Source: Zygaena filipendulae
Taxonomy: Eukaryota > Arthropoda > Insecta > Lepidoptera > Zygaenidae
Length of the DNA: 64,000 bases
Reading direction: 5' to 3'
NCBI GenBank assembly: GCA_907165275.2
Contig: OU015665.1
Span: 1,612,001-1,676,000 of the forward strand
The position numbers and the translations under genes are program-made. This document shows positions 58,288-64,000 of this stretch, piece after piece. Position 1 is the first letter of the stretch, and every line of letters starts with the position of its first letter. The notes under the pieces are model-generated. The model did no database searches and was not told the DNA's origin. It worked only from the letters and a program-made list of their open reading frames with translations.

Positions 58288-58490
58288 CCTACTTACTAAT
58301 GTTATAAATGTGAGTGTGGATGTCTGGATGTTTGTTACCCAATCACGCAAAACGGCTGAACGGATTTGGATGAAATTTGGCATGCACGTTGTCAAGGTTA
58401 CAGAAAAGGACATAGGGTAGGTACTTTTTATCCCGAAATTCCCGCGGGAACTCCAAAATTACCGCGGGTGACCGCGGGGCACAGCAAGTA
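58288..58490 (+). repeat. Family A repeat, well preserved
   Basis: CCTACTTACTAATGTTATAA ... AACGGCTGAACGGATTTGG ... GACCGCGGGGCACAGCAAGT. Confidence 0.87.
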
Positions 58491-59038
58491 AAATATAAAA
58501 TAATAATAATAAATAGACTTGTAAGCACAAAATTTGTTTATTTATTTAATAATCTGCTTTAAAATATTGCTAGGATGGTACTTATAAATATACCTACCTA
58601 CCTAGCTACTTAGTTAAGTCACGGTTTTACTCAGACATGCCTCAGGACATGCCTGCCAAATATAGAAAACTTGAAAGTCAACCTATGTTTTCTTGCTAAA
58701 GCTAGTTTCTTTCTTGTAATTGAAGTGAAAAGTTGAGATCATGAGAAATTTATTCTGCCAAGCAAAAAGCGAGTCGACTCGCGTGAACACCAACTATATA
58801 GCGTTGTTAGGTTACACTGGAGCTCGTCAATCGATAAATTTACCGCAGTTTTGTTTTTACAATGATAAAACATTTACATATTTTCTTCATTACAAGGATA
58901 ATCAAATTTTCCTCGAATTATCATTGGCACGTGAATAACGATATATTTTAAAAAATCACTAATATTAACGTCCAGAAAAACCTTAATAAACGGAAGAATA
59001 AAAGAATTTTATATGAATTTACTTATAATTTTACTCAC

Positions 59039-59110
59039 GTTAAGTCCGTTTTAGTGTCGGAAAAATAGCGGTAGATTTTCCACCGCACTTTGTCGCAGCA
59101 CTATCTAATT
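59039..59110 (-). other. Possible non-coding first exon of ZUP1
   Basis: On the minus strand a block with moderate GC (about 59040-59110) ends in AAC|gtgagt at 59038. It would splice well to the GTTCCAG acceptor just upstream of the ZUP1 ATG. There is no transcript evidence; this is inference only. Confidence 0.25.
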
Positions 59111-59567
59111 GTCACGCCCAGGTTATTTTTATAGGTTAAGTGTTCCATTTTCTAACATTAATTTGGGACTTAATGCAGGCGTCGAGTTGTGAAGGGGATC
59201 CATTCATGAGTATCCGGGGACAGAGGGAAGAGGTACGAGACTTGTACGCATGCGGAAGTGAACGTGGCGCCTCTGGCGATTTTCATTGGAACCTTTCGGG
59301 AAAATTCGCGACAGCTTTCTCGTGGTTTTCTCATTATGCAATTTGGTGAATGCGACAGGAACGGATTGGAACTTGGAGAAAATACCAAAAGATGGCACCT
59401 ACATCAGAAGTAGAAAACAATAATATGAGGTAGATATACTATAATATTCTGCTCCGAAGTTGGAGATAGGATATAGGTAATATGACCACCATAACGATGC
59501 TTGTAGCACAATCTCAAACGCTGTAGATGGCAAAAAAATTTCGAAACTAACTAGTCTTTTAACCTTT

Positions 59568-59610
59568 TTAACCGACTTCCCAAAACGGAGGAGGTTCTCA
59601 ATTCGACGCA
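59568..59610 (+). repeat. 'AACCGACTTCCCAAAACGGA' repeat fragment
   Basis: TTTTTAACCGACTTCCCAAA, then ACGGAGGAGGTTCTCAATTC. Same family as 31622. Confidence 0.6.
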
Positions 59611-59696
59611 TATGTTTTTTTTATTCGTTCCAAAAAAAAAATTACTTCGACGGTGATAGTAGCACTTATATAATATTTCCACTTTTTATTAGATAA

Positions 59697-59965
59697 CTAG
59701 ATGTGCCCCGCGGTTTCACCCGCGTGAAACGTGCCCATATAACAACTTTTTTTCCCGGCTAAGCTTGATGTAACTACCTGTGAAAACCGCATGTCAATCC
59801 GTTCAGCAGATACGGAGATAATCGCGAACAGACAGAAAATAATTTTAAAAACTGTTTTTTTTGTGGTTGGTTACTCTTCTTTTATCGCCCCTTGTCAATT
59901 TTTGTTAAAAATATTCAATATACAGACTACAGAATCACGGATTCTACTCTTTTATTATATATTAG
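59697..59965 (-). repeat. Family A repeat, 'AAAACCGCATG' variant
   Basis: ACTAGATGTGCCCCGCGGTT ... GTGAAAACCGCATGTCAATC ... CGGATTCTACTC. Sister of the copy at 3280. Confidence 0.8.
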
Positions 59966-60048
59966 ATAGATAAATAGATAATATGGAAAGCTAAATAGCT
60001 ACAAAAGTTTGTTGACCGCGTTGCATCGGGTGTGGATTCAATAAGTAA

Positions 60049-60376
60049 TAGGGATGTTGACTACTATTGAATATCAAAATTCTAATTAGTCCGTCAGTTA
60101 GAAAATAAAAAAACAATAGACACGTATTTTTTGCTTTTTTAAATAAATTAAAATATACAAAGATAAAGCGCATTAAAGTTTAGGATGAGGAGGTCGTGAC
60201 GTCACTAACCGCAAAACCGCCATACAAACTGTCAGAATAGTGACGTCACGCGAAATTTCAATTCAATATATCGCCGTTATTTTTTGATTACTTAAAAAAA
60301 TAAAAAATACGTGTCCAATATTTTTAATAATCTACAAGACGGACTAAAAAATAAAAATTTGTCAACATGCCCATTC
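60049..60376 (+). mobile_element. Family B MITE, complete copy
   Basis: GGGATGTTGACTACTATTGA ... GTGACGTCACTAACCG ... GTGACGTCACGCG ... GTCAACATGCCC. 328 bp; best reference for the family. Confidence 0.87.
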
Positions 60377-60487
60377 TTGGCCCTTAGTATGGCAGACATA
60401 CCTATACTGTACAATGTATATAGAGTAGTATTTTATTCAAATCGCCTCGAATGTCTGTCAAGTATCTAAACACATTATATTAGATAT

Positions 60488-60690
60488 TTACCAGCGGTTT
60501 CACCCACCTCAATTTCGAAGTTCCTGCGGAAAGCTTGGGATAAAAGTACCTACCTTACATAATTTTACCTATGTCTTTTTCTGTAATTTTTCTTTTATCA
60601 GATCGGTTGATAAATTAGGGCGTAGAAAAGGTAACCAACCGACTGACAGGCAGAAAGACAGAGTTACTTTCGCGCGTATAATAATAAAAA
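60488..60690 (-). repeat. Family A repeat, degenerate
   Basis: CAGCGGTTTCACCCACCTCA ... TTTCGCGCGTATAATAATAA. Confidence 0.7.
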
Positions 60691-60721
60691 AGTTTATTTG
60701 GGAATGACAATTGGGTATTCT

Positions 60722-61030
60722 CCGAGGTATGAATATCGAAATTCGAATTAGTCCGTCAGTTAGAAAATAAAAAAATAATAGACACGTATTTTTTGCTTTT
60801 TTAATTTAATGAAAATGAACATAGATAAAGCGCATTAAAGTTTAGGGTGGGGGGCTCGTGACGTCAATATTCATTATAAGCGCCATACAAACCGCACCGA
60901 ATTGTGACGTCACGCGAAATTTCAACTCAATGTATCTCTGTTATTTTTTGAGTACGTAAAAAAAGAAAAAATACGTGTCCAATATTTTTTACTAATCTAC
61001 ACGACGGACTAAAAAAAATTTTTTTGTCAA
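60722..61030 (+). mobile_element. Family B MITE, termini trimmed
   Basis: GAAATTCGAATTAGTCCGTC ... CGTGACGTCAATATTC ... GTGACGTCACGCG ... ACGGACTAAAAAAAATT. Second family B copy within 350 bp. Confidence 0.82.
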
Positions 61031-61204
61031 GTAGCCAATTAACACTAGATTACGTTTTTTATGGATTAATCAATGATATTATAAGTATTACGGGGGGGAT
61101 TAATATTAGTAGATATGGTTAAGGATTTATATTTTACAATTTATACATAAAGATTATATTATGCTACTTTCTGAACTCAAAGAATATTTCTCTTTACTTA
61201 TCTA

Positions 61205-61412
61205 TATCTATATTAATACAAATAATATTATAAAGAGGAAAGATTTGATTTTTTGTTTGTTTCTTACGATTTAACTCAAAAACCACTGGACCGATTTCAA
61301 AAATTCTTTCACCATTAGAAAGCTACATTATCCGTGAGTAACATAGGCTATATTTTAATCCGGAATTTCCGCGGTAACTCCGAAATTATCGTGGGTAAAA
61401 CCGCACGGGACA
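61205..61412 (+). repeat. Family A repeat, 'AAAGAGGAAAG' variant
   Basis: AATATTATAAAGAGGAAAGA ... ACCACTGGACCGATTTC ... CCGCACGGGACAGG. Confidence 0.8.
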
Positions 61413-63533
61413 GGTATATTTCATAAAATCATAATCATAGTCCTGTGGTGTCTCTAAATAACAAAAACAAAGTTGAGGGCTATAATTTACAAATTATTAG
61501 TAGTCACAATTACTTTTTGTTCATTTGTCTGTTTATCCGTGTCTTTGAACGGGCAAAAAACACTGGACGTATTTGATTGAAACTCAATTAAGGGGCTCCC
61601 CCACGCCAATAACCTTGGGCGCGCGAGCTTTCTTTCGTCCCACCCTACCTGACTCACCTCTGTGTAATTACGACATTTGAGTTATAATTTGAGTTATATT
61701 TGAGTCTATTCTCCAATTCCGTCTTTTTTTTTCTTGTTCCGATTATTTCCCATTTCACTGCACTTTTAATTTCTTAGGTGATAAGTCGGTGTAAGAGACG
61801 ACAGGCGACGCGGGTTCCCCTTTCGAATGCCGGAGCGCGACTGAATTCAAGCGGTGAACGCGGTGAACTCGCAATATATCAGAATTTAATTTCTAACAAA
61901 AAACAAAAAAACATAATTTTCAATTGAGATCACATAGTACACGTATTGTATTATGTTGAGTTTCTATACAAAGTTTAATTAGTATGGATAAATGATTCAT
62001 TGACTTCTGCGGTTTATTTGTATAAATCAGAGGGAAGTTTGTGATTTTTTTCTATCGAGAAAATTTTTAGTAATCGTGTTTTAACATCACATAGGACTTA
62101 GTGTATATCCTTAACTTTACTATATATTTTTTTCAATATTATTGATTGAATACTTTTATTGATATACAGGTTCAAAAGTGAGAGGTGGGGCAGTTCTAGC
62201 CTCCTATAGGCCCTTAACCTACTATTCAGCTCCCGAGAGCTCTCTTGAGAAGAGATTATTTAGGTACTATAGCTAATAAAACATGAAATTTTCCTGTCTT
62301 TTGTCTCGACCAATCTTCAGATGGGCTGCACACAAATATTCATGTTAGTTACTTTTGGTCGAGGAAGACTGAGAATGTATATTTTTCTGTGATGAAAACT
62401 ATTTCATCCTAGAAAAACTTATCTTTCCGAGGGAGTCAACGACATTCTATATTTCATTGGAGGGAGGAGGATAAACAAGGAGGATATCTATACTCTATAG
62501 CAACTATTATGTCCATACTAATGTAGATATTAAGCTGTATTGTTTTTTCCTGGATAAATAAGTACAATTTTAAGAACGAAGTATTTTAAGAAGTAAAAAG
62601 TCATTTTTTAATACAGTTGCTCAAAAAGTGGCGTATTGCAGGGACCCCCCCCACCTTCGGCTGCGTCTCGGCTCGGGTAGACATTTGTCGGAACTCTTTG
62701 CAATGACAGGCTTTCCGCACTCGTAATGAAATATACTATTCCGTCACGGCGTCATACGACTGCTCTATGGAAAAACCTCAGAAGGGAAAAACAAAGCAAC
62801 TGTCATTTTCTCGAAATGAGTTTTTTTTTTTTTTGCCTCTTTACGCATAACGGACATAATGGACTCAGTTTAATATTAAGAAAAATCATTATTCTATAAC
62901 CAAGTGTCCTACGACACACGCATTTTTTTTCTGTTTCCTACTTACCTATATATACCTGCCTACCTTTTCATTCAAAGCACTAGAAACATCGTCTGTACCA
63001 CTTAAGTTATAAAATGATGCTGACGTATAAAATTTTCAGCAGTTTTCCCGAGTAGATATAAAATGTTATTTTATCCTAAATTGGGTAGTCAGTAGTCACT
63101 CCACTCAGATCACGTAGCGGTGAGCTAGATATTTCAAGATGAACTACGGCTGCTAGCTAGCTGTTATCCTTCGTGTATTTTATATTTTAATATTAATTAC
63201 ATTTAGCAACTAGTTGTTGCCTACGTCTTCGCTCACTTGATGTTTGGTGCGTTCTGTATTCTAATTCTCCTTTGTTTTAGGTAGGTATTAATTTTCTTTT
63301 TAATTTTTATTGTTCTATACCTAATTTAAATTCAAAGTAGTAGTATTCAAGTTATTCAAATATAGAATGAGTTGTTCTCTCTATTATTGTTAATAGAACT
63401 GTGTATTCGTCCCAACCCTAGTCAGGACAGAAATTAAATCAAAATGTGGGTAGTTCAACAAAATATTAAAAAATATTTGACACTTAATTGTCAGTTTTAT
63501 TGATTGTTAGCGTAATTCGTGTTTTAATAACAA

Positions 63534-63604
63534 GCACTGCTGGTGTATTGGTATCATACAGGATTCCCAATCTTGTGAACCGGGTTCGATTCCCGGGCAG
63601 TGCA
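63534..63604 (+). tRNA. tRNA-Gly (anticodon CCC)
   Basis: The 71-nt sequence folds as a cloverleaf. Acceptor stem GCACTGC/GCAGTGC is fully paired. The anticodon stem CAGGA/TCTTG closes the loop TTCCCAA, so the anticodon is CCC. The T-arm is CCGGG-TTCGATT-CCCGG with a consensus B box. The D-stem has one T-T mismatch. Discriminator base A; CCA is not encoded. A T5 run at 63611 is a good Pol III terminator. Confidence 0.9.
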
Positions 63605-63610
63605 CTTATC

Positions 63611-63615
63611 TTTTT
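63611..63615 (+). terminator. Pol III terminator of the tRNA-Gly gene
   Basis: TTTTT seven bases after the discriminator base. Confidence 0.75.
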
Positions 63616-63729
63616 ATGGACTAACTTCATCAAACCTATACTTATATATATATAACTTTTAATAAATAACAACCGATAATAACAACCGAATAAATAAGAA
63701 TAATCGATAAGCATTTTTTTTTATAATAT

Positions 63730-63925
63730 TACTAGCTCTGCCCCGCGGTTCCACCCGCGTGAGTTTTGGAGTTCCCGCGGGGATTCCGGGATGAAAAGTA
63801 GATAGTAGCCGATTCTCAGACCTACTGAATATGCATATAAAATTTCATGAGAATCGGTCAAGCCGTTTCGGAGGAGTATGGGAACGAACATTGTGATTTG
63901 TGACACGAGAATTTTATATATTAGA
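63730..63925 (-). repeat. Family A repeat downstream of tRNA-Gly
   Basis: ACTAGCTCTGCCCCGCGGTT ... GTCAAGCCGTTTCGGAGGAG ... TTTTATATATTAGAT. Confidence 0.82.
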
Positions 63926-63937
63926 TTATCTATACTA

Positions 63938-64000
63938 TAATATTATAAAGAGGAAAGATTTGATGTTTAGTTTGTTTGTTACGATTTAACTGAAAAACTA
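63938..64000 (+). repeat. Family A repeat, cut by window end
   Basis: AATATTATAAAGAGGAAAGA, then TTTGTTACGATTTAACTG; 'AAAGAGGAAAG' variant. Confidence 0.78.

Larger units (their letters stand above)
56395..63533. other. Right intergenic region; no protein-coding gene seen
   Basis: Repeat-rich AT DNA. The stretch 59130-59400 is less AT-rich and open in several frames on both strands, but shows no recognisable protein. At 61570-62800 I see no feature beyond AT-rich sequence and a C9 run at 62645. Confidence 0.5.

Noticed and set aside
58741..58938. 65-codon open frame near the ZUP1 upstream region
   Set aside because: No domain, ordinary AT-rich codons and no splice or start context.
59140..59400. 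Overlapping open frames on both strands
   Set aside because: Openness on both strands reflects composition; no protein family recognised.

Overview
This window is nuclear DNA from a moth or butterfly (Lepidoptera; the species cannot be fixed from sequence alone). The evidence is AT-rich introns crowded with short interspersed elements, GC-rich coding exons with canonical GT..AG splice sites, and dozens of copies of a repeat ending in ACTAGCTGTGCCCCGCGGTT that I associate with lepidopteran genomes. Nothing bacterial, viral or CRISPR-like was seen.

Two protein-coding genes could be rebuilt exon by exon, with reading frame preserved across every junction. (1) Plus strand, 3158-31888: an SLC17 (sialin / vesicular glutamate / phosphate-cotransporter type) major-facilitator transporter of 490 residues in 11 coding exons. 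(2) Minus strand, 56394-40666: the zinc-finger deubiquitinase ZUP1 (ZUFSP, peptidase family C78), 750 residues in 15 coding exons. It has five C2H2 fingers, a ubiquitin-binding helical region and an intact Cys531/His664/Asp685 triad with Gln660. The genes converge, with about 8.8 kb between their stop codons. They share no obvious pathway: one is a membrane transporter, the other a nuclear/cytosolic protease tied to K63-ubiquitin and genome stability. A tRNA-Gly(CCC) gene lies at the right edge (63534-63604).

Layout: 1-3128 upstream repeats; 3129-31888 SLC17 gene, with introns full of foldback and SINE-like elements; 31889-40665 AT-rich intergenic DNA notably free of the commonest repeat; 40666-56394 ZUP1 gene, whose intron 11 holds a 4.5-kb antisense Jockey-type LINE with a frameshifted ORF1 and ORF2; 56395-63533 repeat-rich intergenic DNA; then the tRNA.

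I found no undescribed multi-gene system. What merits a second look is mainly the mobile-element record: a MITE family with four copies each flanked by a perfect 4-bp A/T duplication; a foldback element nested in another MITE with a 10-bp duplication; Harbinger-like (TTA), mariner-like (TA) and hAT-like elements with readable target sites; a foldback relic that carries a THAP-like peptide start and may be P-element related; and an element-poor block between the two genes. In the SLC17 protein, the helix-4 segment lacks the acidic residue of the usual family signature, which bears on its transport mechanism.
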